Source: Rhinopomastus cyanomelas
Taxonomy: Eukaryota; Chordata; Aves; Bucerotiformes; Rhinopomastidae
Assembly: GCA_013400115.1 (NCBI GenBank)
Contig: VXBP01009023.1
Span: forward strand, 62,001-126,000
Length of the DNA stretch: 64,000 bases
Direction of reading: 5' to 3'
Each line of letters opens with the position of its first letter. Position 1 is the stretch's first letter. Under the pieces are notes generated by a model that did not search any database, was not told where the DNA came from, and saw only the letters and a program-made list of their open reading frames with translations. Positions 1 to 10,200 of the stretch are shown here, one piece after another. A program made the translations under genes and the position numbers.

Positions 1-428
1 AGCCTTGGTCTGTGTACATTTTCCATGTCTACTGGGACAGAAACACAGGCATGCAGCTCAGTACATTCACACAGCCAGACAAGACAAAAAAGTGACAATG
101 TGGATGGCCCATAAGGGTGCACAGGAATGAGGAAACTCAGGGCAGATTAATTTAAATCTGGTCATATGGATCGCAAATGGTACCTTCTGTCAATACAACT
201 CTGCAGGACAGTATAGGATAAATACCCTCCCCCCGGGTTCCACATCACTATCACTTTTTAGCCTCTCGCTCCTTAAATCATTGCCCTATGCTCTGTTGAG
301 CCACTATCCTGGAAGCCCCAAGAGGTCCTGAGTTGTCCAGCTGTGTTCTGCAGGTGGACCTAGAAGTTGAAGTAATGCAAGTAATTCCCAGGACATTGGG
401 AAGGGCCATCCAGGCTCAGCACCAATTG
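1..428. other. Probable 3' untranslated region of the protocadherin
   Basis: This stretch directly follows the constant-exon stop on the minus strand. No reading frame of note, RNA gene or repeat was recognised. It is most simply the 3' UTR, but no polyadenylation signal was seen to prove its extent. Confidence 0.4.
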
Positions 429-1184
429 CTATTTCAAGTCATTGTTGATAACCACACTGTCATGCATGTCACAATAAGTTGTCATCTTCTTCCTCTTGCC
501 AAAGGTGGAGAAGCTGTTCTTGTTCTCCCGACCCAGGAAGAGGGGACCATCTTTGCTGGAAAGTAGAGTTGGGGTGCCAGGAATGTAGACATTATGTTGA
601 TAATCCAGAGCTGTGATGTGCCCAGGGTACAAGGGGCCGTACTGGGGTGTCCAGATGCTGCTAGCACCTGCTGAAGCCTTCTGAAACTCTGAAGGAAAGA
701 TGAAAGCAAGACTGTTATAGCGGAGATTATATCCATAGTTCAGAGTGAGACAATCACAAACATGTCCCAGGGTACAAGCCTGTTGCCATGTGTCACCAAC
801 CTCCCTTCTGGAGCCTGGACAGCCTCTCCACCCCGCAAAACTCTACTACTGCTAAGCATGTGTCCCCTCACTTGCACCTCCACCAAGCAAAAAGTGACTC
901 AAATCTTCACAGCCTCAGGCCCCAGTACTAACCAGACACAGGGGTCACCAATGTGCACAGCCTCTCATGCTCTTTCTGGAGGGCTCTGCGGATTTCTCCC
1001 ATGTCCTCCAAGCTCTGGGAACTAAAGAGGAAATACCGGTTCACAGCTTTGTTGCAGATAACCTCTCCATCCCTGCATCCACCTTCCACCCACTCCCTCT
1101 GTTCCTGCAGTGCTGGATTTGGTACCTCTTTAGGGCAGGTCGCTGTGTGCTTGGAGGCAACATGTCCATGTTGGGCTGCTTGAT
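429..1184 (-). CDS. Protocadherin constant exons 1-3
   Basis: Three short exons read leftward: 1184-1126 (59 nt, after ttttccag), 1021-933 (89 nt, after cctctttag, donor GTTAGT) and 688-429 (260 nt including the TAG stop, after tttccttcag). The first has a KQPNMD motif comparable to the PNTDW segment of gamma constant exon 1. The third has YGPLYPG followed by DYQHNVYIPG, comparable to gamma constant exon 3. They encode the shared intracellular tail. No AATAAA was found between 1 and 428, so the polyadenylation site probably lies beyond the window. Confidence 0.8.
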
Positions 1185-4100
1185 CTGGAAAACACAGGGA
1201 AGGACAAGGCCAGTTATTGGGACCCTCAATCAGCCCGGTGCTGTCAGCACAATGCTCCAGCAGACTGGGAGGCAGGATACCTTCTCCTTTTCCCCATGCT
1301 TATTGTTCACAACAGAGCAGTACATTCCCATTTTAGGGAAACTGAGACAGTGCTGAACCAGCCTGTTCACTTCTGGACCTTCCCCACCCTCCTGAAACAG
1401 TGGAGTTGTCAGGCTTGCTCTTTGTTTCTTAATTACCAAGGCAAATTGCCAAGGTCTTCAGGGGAGAGAGAGGGGGGCTTTTCCTATTTTTCTCAATATT
1501 AAAAAGCCCTTTTTATTTTGCATCTGCAATGACAACACAACCTAGGGGAGAGAAGCAGAAACTGGCTGAAAATGGTGTACTGGGGTGAGGGTAGCAAACA
1601 CCTAGGGGAAAATCCCATTAACATATTAAAGAAGTGAGTCCAGCAGTGCCAGGAGGCATGTGGGGAAAGCCTCCTGGCAGCAAGTCTTGGGCTCTCCTTG
1701 GAAGAGCTGTTTTATTAAAAGTCAAATGTAAGTGGATTAGACGCCTCATCACTCTCCATCCTTGTAATCGTGTTTCGGAAAGAGTCTCTCATTGGGAAAA
1801 TTAGATGTCCCTCATTTCAATACCTAACAAATGTTGACATCAAAATCCCACCCGAACAACCCCATTCTCTCCTTACTGGCACAGTCTGTTATGGCACAGT
1901 GGCCAGGCTTGGGTGCCAGAACTGGGTGCACAAATGGTGCCACAGGGGACAGGATCAGCCCTGGGTATGGCAGTGGGACATTGCAGATCCCTGCTAGCAA
2001 AGGCTACGTAGAGTTGCTACAGTGCTCAGACTGCCCCAGTGTGAATTGCTCACCCACATGAAGAAGAGGCTGCCACTCTCACCATCCTACCTCCCATGGG
2101 ACACCAGAGCATCTCTCTGTTGCCTCTAATAGATGCAAAAAGCAGTGAGAAGGGATTTCCTCTTGCCTCAGCTGAGTCTGACTCTCCCCTGGTAATTAGA
2201 CCCTTTGGGAAGCTCAGTGGAGAGTTTCCTGCTGCCTGACGGCTCCTAATTCCCTCACTGATCAAAGGCGCTGGTTATTCTCTGGGAAAAGCCATGCCTG
2301 TTTTTTTCTCATGGCAGCAGCTGAGGGAGGAGGCTGGGGGGGCGCATGGAGCACCAGTAAGTGTTGCTGGGCATGGCATTACCTGCTTAGAGACTTGGAG
2401 ATTCTGGCCTGGCTGAGAGCGCTTCCCAGGGTCCTTCTCATTGTTCCGGAGGGGACTGCAGGGTTTGAGGAACATGAAGTCACTCTGGGCTGACTCAGGA
2501 CCAAGGCAGACCTTGTAGCAGTACCCTGGGGGTCCACCTCCAGGCACATCGAGGCAAGTGGCAGCTGTGGTCCCTGCAGGGGGCTGTGCCATAAGGTTGG
2601 ATGTCTTCAGGCCATCAGAAGGAGGTCTGGACACAGGACAGCAGTGGCAACGGGACAGTGAGCAGCCATCATCTTGGCGAGAGCGCCAGTTTCCACGGCA
2701 CCGAATGGCTGTGAGGATGAGGATGGCAAGGAGGAAGGTGAAGGAGATGGAGCCCAAGGAGACAAGGAGATAGAGAGTGAGTGGGGAGGATGAGGAAGCC
2801 TCTGGTGGGAGGCTGAACTCGCTGAAGTCAGAGAGAGTCTGAGGCATGCTTTCCACTACTGAAAGCAGAAGGGACATGGTGGCAGAGAGAGCTGGCTGCC
2901 CACCATCCTGCACCTGCACCACGAGCCGTTGCCGGGTTGCATCCTGCTCCAGAAAGGAGCGCAGGGTGCGCAGCTCTCCCGTGTCTGGTGCCACACTGAA
3001 AAGGGTGAAGTCAGTGGCCTGGAGGAGCTGGTAGGAGAGTCGGGAGTTCAGCCCTGCATCTGCATCCACTGCTGACACTGTGCCCACAAGGTAGCCAGGC
3101 CTGGCTGATCGTGGCACCAGCTCAGTGGCCACAGAACCATTGCGTGGCAAGGGAGACACAATGACCGGAGCATTGTCATTCTGGTCCAGCACAAAGATGT
3201 GGACAGTGACATTGGCACTGAGTGGTGGGAAACCTGCATCCTGTGCTTGCACCTGGATCTGGAAGCTGCGGATCTGCTCATAATCAAGGGAGCGCAGAGC
3301 ATACATGTGCCCACTGTCTGAGTTGATAGACACGTAGGTGCCCACAGGCATGCCATGGATGTGTCCATCAGCAATGGAGTAGGACAGGTAGGCATTTTGT
3401 TGGCAGTCAGGGTCCAATGCACTGACAGAGCAGATGGAAGCACCTGGTGCATTGTTTTCCATCACGTAGACGCTGTAGGATGGCTGGAGGAAGCGTGGAG
3501 CATTGTCATTCACATCAGACACTGGGACGGTGAGTGTGCTGCGGGTAAGTAGGGCTGGGGAGCCCATGTCCTGTGCTGTGATGCTTATGTTGTACTCGGG
3601 CACAACCTCTCGGTCCAGAGCCTGTGTGGTGACAAGCGTGTAATAGTTGCGAAAGGAAGACCGGAGCTCAAAGGGCACATCAGGGCCAACCTCGCAGCTC
3701 ACATGCCCATTGTCCCCAGAGTCCCGGTCCAAAACACTGATGACAGCAATAACAGTGCCTGGTGGAGCATCCTCCAGCACAGGCGTGGACACAGAAGTGA
3801 GAGTTACCTCTGGTGCGTTGTCATTCACATCAAGGAGGTGCACAAGCACCCGGCAGTGCACGGCCACAGCTGAGGGTCCACGGTCCTTGGCTTGCACATA
3901 AAGCTCATGGAGACTTGCCCGCTCATAGTCCAGGTTCCCTTTCAGCAGCACCTGCCCACTCCGAGGCTCTATGTGGAAGAGCTCCCGGACACGCAGTGGT
4001 GCATGCCCACTGAAGGAATATTCGATCTCCCCATTAGGTCCCTCATCCAGGTCAGTGGCATTGAGCTGGATGACCAGGGTGCCAACAGGAGCATCCTCAG

Positions 4101-4869
4101 GAAGGCTCACACCATATGAGGGCTGGTCAAAGACAGGCACGTTGTCATTTGCATCCAGAACCTTGATGAGGATGTGAGCTGTGCCTGAGCGCTCAGGGAC
4201 ACCACCATCAATAGCAGTGAGGAGCACCCGGTGCATGTGTTGCTGCTCACGGTCGAGGGCACGCTCCAGCACCAGCTCAGCAAACTTGCTGGCATCACTG
4301 CGTGTCTGCACTTCGAGGGAAAAAAACCCATTGGGGCTGAGTCTGTAGGTGTGCACTGAATTGGTACCCACGTCAGGATCCTGGGCACTCTCCAGTGGGA
4401 ATCGGGCACCAATCACAGCAGACTCAGCCACCTCCAGCACATACTCTTGCCAGGGGAAGGTGGGCGCGTGGTCATTGATGTCCAGCACCTCTACCTCAAC
4501 ACGGTAGAGCTCCAGTGGGTTCTCAACAAGGAGCTGCAGGTGGAGTAGGCAGGCTCCTCCAGCCTCACACACCTCTTCTCGGTCAATGCGCTCATTCACA
4601 AAGAGGATCCCGTTCTCCAGGTTTACCTCCAGGTGCTGCCTGGCCCCAGCCCGTGAAACAATGCGGAACCGCCGTGCTGACAAGGTGGACACATCCAACC
4701 CCAGGTCCTCGCCCAGGTTGGCCACGAAGGCTCCGTGCTCCAACTCCTCGGGCACAGCATAGCGCAGCTGCCCACCTGCCTGGTGCAGTGCAGGGTGTCC
4801 AGACAGCAGGAGGAAGAGGAGGGAGGGGAAGAAGAGCTGCCCCAGTCTGAAGCCTGCTCTGACACCCAT
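429..4869 (-). CDS. Clustered protocadherin, delta-subcluster type (variable exon plus three constant exons)
   Basis: A homophilic cell-adhesion receptor of the clustered protocadherin family, expected at neuronal surfaces. Coding exons are 4869-2383 (variable), 1184-1126, 1021-933 and 688-429; phases join cleanly to 964 residues. The variable exon gives a signal peptide (about 1-33), six cadherin repeats with linkers at 129-136, 239-245, 347-353, 452-458 and 562-568, the CX5C loop at 101-107 in EC1, and a membrane helix near 697-723. Its donor is CAG|GTAATG. The last constant exon shares the NVYIPG motif with gamma constant regions but ends in VVINNDLK rather than a lysine-rich tail, so it is neither alpha nor gamma. 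A delta subcluster upstream of alpha is known from coelacanth and anole and absent in mammals; position next to ZMAT2 fits. The start at 4869 has a strong context (GCCATGG), although the frame stays open to 5067. The family assignment is firm; the delta label is an inference. Confidence 0.85.
1185..2382. other. Intron between protocadherin constant exon 1 and the variable exon
   Basis: A 1.2 kb intron with no other coding exon visible. AT-rich, non-repetitive blocks at about 1690-1830 and 2140-2275 (with TAATTA-type and TGATCAAAG motifs) look like possible conserved non-coding elements. That cannot be confirmed without alignment. Confidence 0.45.
2383..4869 (-). CDS. Protocadherin variable exon (ectodomain, membrane helix, proximal cytoplasmic tail)
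   Basis: A single uninterrupted 829-codon exon, the hallmark of clustered protocadherins. It carries the whole extracellular part, the membrane segment and a cytoplasmic stretch with a YCYKVCLGPES segment and several cysteines just below the membrane. It ends in phase 0 at CAG|GTAATG. No second exon of this kind is visible between here and ZMAT2, apart from what the sequence gap at 6350-7217 may hide. Confidence 0.88.
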
Positions 4870-6349
4870 GGCCTTGCAGCTCTCCCAGGGATGCAGGATC
4901 ACTCGTCTCTCCTTGCCCGTTGAACTTCCAAAGAGTTTTGGACTCACAGGAACTGTGGGGAGAGTACCCTGCGCCGAGCTGGGGTGTTGGGGAGTCACTG
5001 CTGGCTGCTTAACCCTTTCCCTGCTGGCCCCAGGGAGGGAATGCAAACTGAACTCCTGGTGCCACACGCTAAACCCAGTCTACTGGAGCCGGACGCACCT
5101 GGGAGGACTCGCCCCGGAGATGTTCCGTTAACGGCTGTGGGAGATCCGTGGAGCCCGATCGTTGCCCAGGACACCGGTATTCCCCCACAGATGCTGTGCT
5201 CGTCCCCGCCGTAGATTAAGAGGAGCCCGGATTGCAGCGGCTGCCAAACCCCCTCTCCCCATGCTGGTCCTAACCTTTACCAGATGGTTAAGCCCCTCCA
5301 GACTTGATTACATTTCCCTGCACACCGTTTTCCTTGTAATGCGGAGTTTTTAATTACCGGAGCAGGGGGGGATTACAGCCCCGGATAAAGCTGAGCCCAT
5401 CAGCACGGAGGCACAGAGACNCCCGAGCTCTCGGGACACGATCCCGCCGGAGACCCCAGGACCTTCACTCACTCCGCAACCCGTCGGGGCCCCCCGCGGG
5501 CATAAACTTTCCGCCCCCACGTTAGGTGGGTGGGGACCGAGCGTCTGGTGTCCCCCTCTCCGCGACCCTTGGAGACCGTCAGACGGAGCCCCCTGCGACC
5601 CCCGCTTCCCTCCCCTTCCCGGTACCGGTCGTGGTCCCTCCGCTGGCTGCCTCTTTCTCTCCGCAGACCGATCTCCAGCTCCGCTGGTCTCTTCCCGCTG
5701 GCCACGGGGGCTCCCGGTAACGGGACGGGGCGACCGCCCCGCGCTAAGCAGCCGCGGATAATCCCGTAACGATTTAGTTAAGGGCTCGGCGGGGCTTGGA
5801 GTGGCTTTAACCGGGCGCAGATATTTCACCGCCTTTGTCTTTGCCTCCCTGGTCCCCGGTGGGAACGGAACCATCAGCCTCAAACGCCTCCCTCCTCCTG
5901 CAGCTCCCCACGGGGACCCCAGTGGGATGCAGGATTCAGGGAAGAGCGGAGGAAGCAGGAGGAGGCGACGGGGATGGAGGGATTTGTGGGGTTGGGGAAA
6001 GGGGATTTGGTCCCCCGTGGGATGTGTCCGTTAGGGCGGGGGGTGCTGCAGCCGCGGGGAAGGGGCAGCGTGACCGGGTCACGCGTGGGCTTGGGACGGC
6101 TCCCGGTCAAACCAAATCCCAGGATCACGGCCGGCGTTACCGCCGCACCACATCCCCAGAGAGGTCGTTATCACCGCCCCCTTACCCGATCTATTTCTCA
6201 TCCCATAATTTGCCCCCCCCGGTCCCCAAATCCCCGCAGTGTTATCCCCTCCTCGCCCTGCTCGGGGATGGGATAGCTGTGGGGAGGGCTGCCTCAGGAC
6301 CCTCCCGAAGGCTGCTCAGGCATGGAGGCAGGGGTTGGAGGTTGGGAAT
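4870..6349. promoter_or_regulatory. GC-rich upstream region of the protocadherin variable exon
   Basis: The sequence upstream of the protocadherin start becomes strongly GC- and CpG-rich from about 5080, and especially 5400-6330, up to the assembly gap. This is the expected place for its promoter. A clear match to the conserved sequence element of alpha and gamma variable exons was not recognised. Long frames here lack any recognisable domain and look like GC-composition artefacts. One ambiguous base lies at 5421. Confidence 0.4.
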
Positions 6350-7217
6350 NNNNNNNNNNNNNNNNNNNNNNNNNNNNNNNNNNNNNNNNNNNNNNNNNNN
6401 NNNNNNNNNNNNNNNNNNNNNNNNNNNNNNNNNNNNNNNNNNNNNNNNNNNNNNNNNNNNNNNNNNNNNNNNNNNNNNNNNNNNNNNNNNNNNNNNNNNN
6501 NNNNNNNNNNNNNNNNNNNNNNNNNNNNNNNNNNNNNNNNNNNNNNNNNNNNNNNNNNNNNNNNNNNNNNNNNNNNNNNNNNNNNNNNNNNNNNNNNNNN
6601 NNNNNNNNNNNNNNNNNNNNNNNNNNNNNNNNNNNNNNNNNNNNNNNNNNNNNNNNNNNNNNNNNNNNNNNNNNNNNNNNNNNNNNNNNNNNNNNNNNNN
6701 NNNNNNNNNNNNNNNNNNNNNNNNNNNNNNNNNNNNNNNNNNNNNNNNNNNNNNNNNNNNNNNNNNNNNNNNNNNNNNNNNNNNNNNNNNNNNNNNNNNN
6801 NNNNNNNNNNNNNNNNNNNNNNNNNNNNNNNNNNNNNNNNNNNNNNNNNNNNNNNNNNNNNNNNNNNNNNNNNNNNNNNNNNNNNNNNNNNNNNNNNNNN
6901 NNNNNNNNNNNNNNNNNNNNNNNNNNNNNNNNNNNNNNNNNNNNNNNNNNNNNNNNNNNNNNNNNNNNNNNNNNNNNNNNNNNNNNNNNNNNNNNNNNNN
7001 NNNNNNNNNNNNNNNNNNNNNNNNNNNNNNNNNNNNNNNNNNNNNNNNNNNNNNNNNNNNNNNNNNNNNNNNNNNNNNNNNNNNNNNNNNNNNNNNNNNN
7101 NNNNNNNNNNNNNNNNNNNNNNNNNNNNNNNNNNNNNNNNNNNNNNNNNNNNNNNNNNNNNNNNNNNNNNNNNNNNNNNNNNNNNNNNNNNNNNNNNNNN
7201 NNNNNNNNNNNNNNNNN
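6350..7217. other. Assembly gap (868 N)
   Basis: A continuous run of N flanked on both sides by GC-rich sequence, typical of sequencing dropout in avian CpG islands. The true length is unknown, so a further exon or promoter could be hidden here. Confidence 0.99.
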
Positions 7218-10200
7218 GGGGGAGACACGCAGCGGACACTGAGATTTTTGGGCGTCTCGTTTCTCTCCCTCCAGTTCTTCCCCGTTTCCGAGCAAGTGCG
7301 TTCCGGGAGGTCCTCGGAGCTGCTCTCGCCCTTTTGTTTGATTCACGTTAAAATATTCATTTCTGTCTTCCCCTCCCTCCCTACCTCTCGCCCAGGTGCA
7401 ATCTGTTCCCGGCAGGATCCGAGCACCCCCCAGACCCCCTGCCCTTTTCCAGCTCCGCTTGGCGATGCCCCCCCGCAGCTCTCAACCTCCGCTTCCTTGC
7501 GGGGGTGGATCCATCTTTCTCCCCCCACTCGAGCCCCCCTTGCTTCCTTCCTCTAAGGAGAAGACAAGGTAGTCCCATCCTGTTCATTTTTCTCACCTTC
7601 CCCAATTTTGGGATGACTTCCTGCCCCTTTTTTCCCCCAATCTTTGGTGATTCCAAGGGACCAAGGTCAAAAGTGGGGGGGCTTAGTGGGGGCACAGACT
7701 TGTTGCAAGGATCCCTTTCATGAAAGAACTGGCATGGGTTGGGGATGCTGCAGAGGCATGGGGAATCCAAAACCCATCCTTGTTTGGGTGGGGTATAGAA
7801 GAGGGGTGTGAAGAGCAGAATAGGGGAGACAGTATGGGGGCAGCCCAGCCCCCCATCTAACACCCTTCTTCACGTCTTGTAAACTTGTGGCACAAGGGAG
7901 TGTTAACCTGCCAGCCCTGTCTCTTGGGGTAAGGAATCCGGATGCAGCAAGAAGATTGTTTTTGTAAGATGCTGGAAGGTACCAGAAGCTGGGGTGGAGG
8001 GGGGTGCTAGGGGTCGGAGGAGTCTCTCTGAGATGTCTTGGCACAGGCAGGCGGGTGGCTGGCTGCCACAGGTCAGCACTGATGTGCCTTGGCAAGGCCA
8101 ACTGAAGAGATCAGGGTGGGATGAAGCAGGAGATGCCGCAGGTTGAGACACCTTGGAAAAGTCACACAGAGAGCAAAGAACTGGGGGAACAACCACCCAG
8201 CTGCCTGCAGGCACCAAACCTTGCCCAGCCACCAGCATACCTTGCCCAGCCACCTCCTGCTCAGCTTCTTGCAGGGTAGGAGAAGGGTCTGGCAGAAAAG
8301 CTGTCCCTGCCAGACCACGTATCCCTTCCCCCAGCTCCCCACGGCATCTGTCTGCCCAGCCATGCATGTGGGCTTGCTGCTCCCTTCTTGCTCCAAGCAA
8401 GAACAGTTATAGTTTGCAGCGCCCAAGAAGGCAACCACAGTGGAAGGGGGAAGCTCCTCACTGCAGATGGCCCTACTCCTGGGTTGCTTGTGCAGGATCA
8501 GGCACTATGGGTTTGGTCTTTGAAGCCACAAATCTCAGTATAGGATGCCCTAGTAAATGATCTTTTCTCTTCCCAAGCTTTGGCTCCCTGCCCTCCCTCA
8601 GGAGCGGAGTGCCCTGAGGGGGATGCTGGCCATCTCTGCATGTTTATCAGGGCTGGTGGGGCACACTGCCTATCATTGAGTGTTGGGATGTGAAGCATGA
8701 AACATGCTCAATCTTTCAGCAGCTCACAGGGACAGGGTGAGAAGCTAGCAGCACAAGCTGGAGAAGGAAAATACTTTATTAGGTATTAACGAAAAAAGTC
8801 TTCACTGGGAGGGTGGTGAAACACTGGCACAGGCACCAGACTGAAGCAGGAATTGCCACATTTGGAGATGCTCCTGAGCAACCTCACCTACCAGCCCATC
8901 TCTGAGCAGGACTGTACCAGACACCTACACATGTCCTGACTGACCAAAACCACTGTGTGCTTTGGAGAGCCCCAATCTGTAGCAGCCCACAGCAGGCAGA
9001 GGTGATCACTGGGGTGAGGGAGACCCACTGCCCAGAGAGCCCTGGTTTCAAGAGAATGTGGGTCTTGTGTTTGTCAAGGAACCTTTTGCTTTGACATACA
9101 CTTTGCTCAGAGGTGGGGTGTGCTCCACTTAGAGCTCCATTCCTACTGGAAGTCATGGTCCATGGACTCCATCCTGCAAGGTGCTTGAGTTGGACAGCAC
9201 CCTCCTACTCCCTGGCACTGGCGCAGACAGACTTTTTGTACCAGGCAGATTTGGAGCCAGAGGGTGTTAGTAGAGTTTTCCTAAAGTGCATGTTGTTCGT
9301 AGGTGAGAAGATGTAGCTGAGGTGACCAACCCAAGAGCCACTACTGGTAAACTGGATTCTTATAGGCAGCAACACATAGGAACAGATCCCCCAGCCCCTC
9401 TGCCTGAGACACAGGCTCAGCTCCAAGCATGCCCTCTGCAGCCATAACGTACACAGTCCTGCTCAGCTTCTTGGTGAGCACTGGCTCTCTGTAGAACACA
9501 GACTCTGCTCCTCCTTCAGAGGGGTGGATTTTCTTGCAAGTCCAAGCCTGCAAATGGAACTGTTTTCAGGGCTGGTGAATTGCTTCTCTTGAAGAAGTAA
9601 GAAACTTTGGACCCAAAGCAGAAAGGCTGTGTCCCCACTACTATGACAGGTTGGACTTGTTCTGCCCTGGGCATCCTCTTAGACACTTAAAATGTCTCCT
9701 CTCTTCTGGGAAGGGCTAAGAGGGAGGCAAAAACAGTGAGCAATGATGGACAGTGATATGATACTTGCACAGGGCAAGAACAGAAGCTTCAGGAGAGATG
9801 AGGTAACATTACTCCTCCATCAGGTACCAGCGTGACTAATCTTGGTCAGCACCTGCACTTGAAGTTTTGAAAGAAGATTAAAAAAAAAAATACTTAATGC
9901 CTGGAAAAAAATAACCTTACAGGGAGAAGTGCAAGCAAAACTGCCTGAACTCTGTGAAAAGAAAAGCCAGCAGAGGTTTGGTGGTAGAGCCCAGGAATTG
10001 TCACAGGGAGAGAATGCTGAGGACAATGGGACAGTGAAAGACACAGACTCAAGACTTGAGCCGGCTTCATGCATGGGGCAGTGAGAAATGATCAAGCATT
10101 AAGAACTGCTGATGGTGTCTATGCCCCTCAGTGTCTGCAAATCCATGTGGAACAGATGTGGGTTCATCAAGTTCCCCAGTGTCTCTAGATGAAATGGAAA

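Noticed and set aside
47..110. tRNA-like or vault-like internal promoter boxes in the left edge and intergenic regions
   Set aside because: Isolated AGCTCAG strings occur, but none is followed by a GGTTCGA-type box B at a suitable distance.
4870..5067. In-frame 66-codon extension upstream of the protocadherin start
   Set aside because: It lacks a signal-peptide character and would bury the true signal sequence; the ATG at 4869 has the better context and is followed directly by a leader.
5835..7556. Long open frame of 573 codons spanning the N gap
   Set aside because: Most of it is N, and the flanks are GC-rich sequence without any recognisable domain or splice logic.
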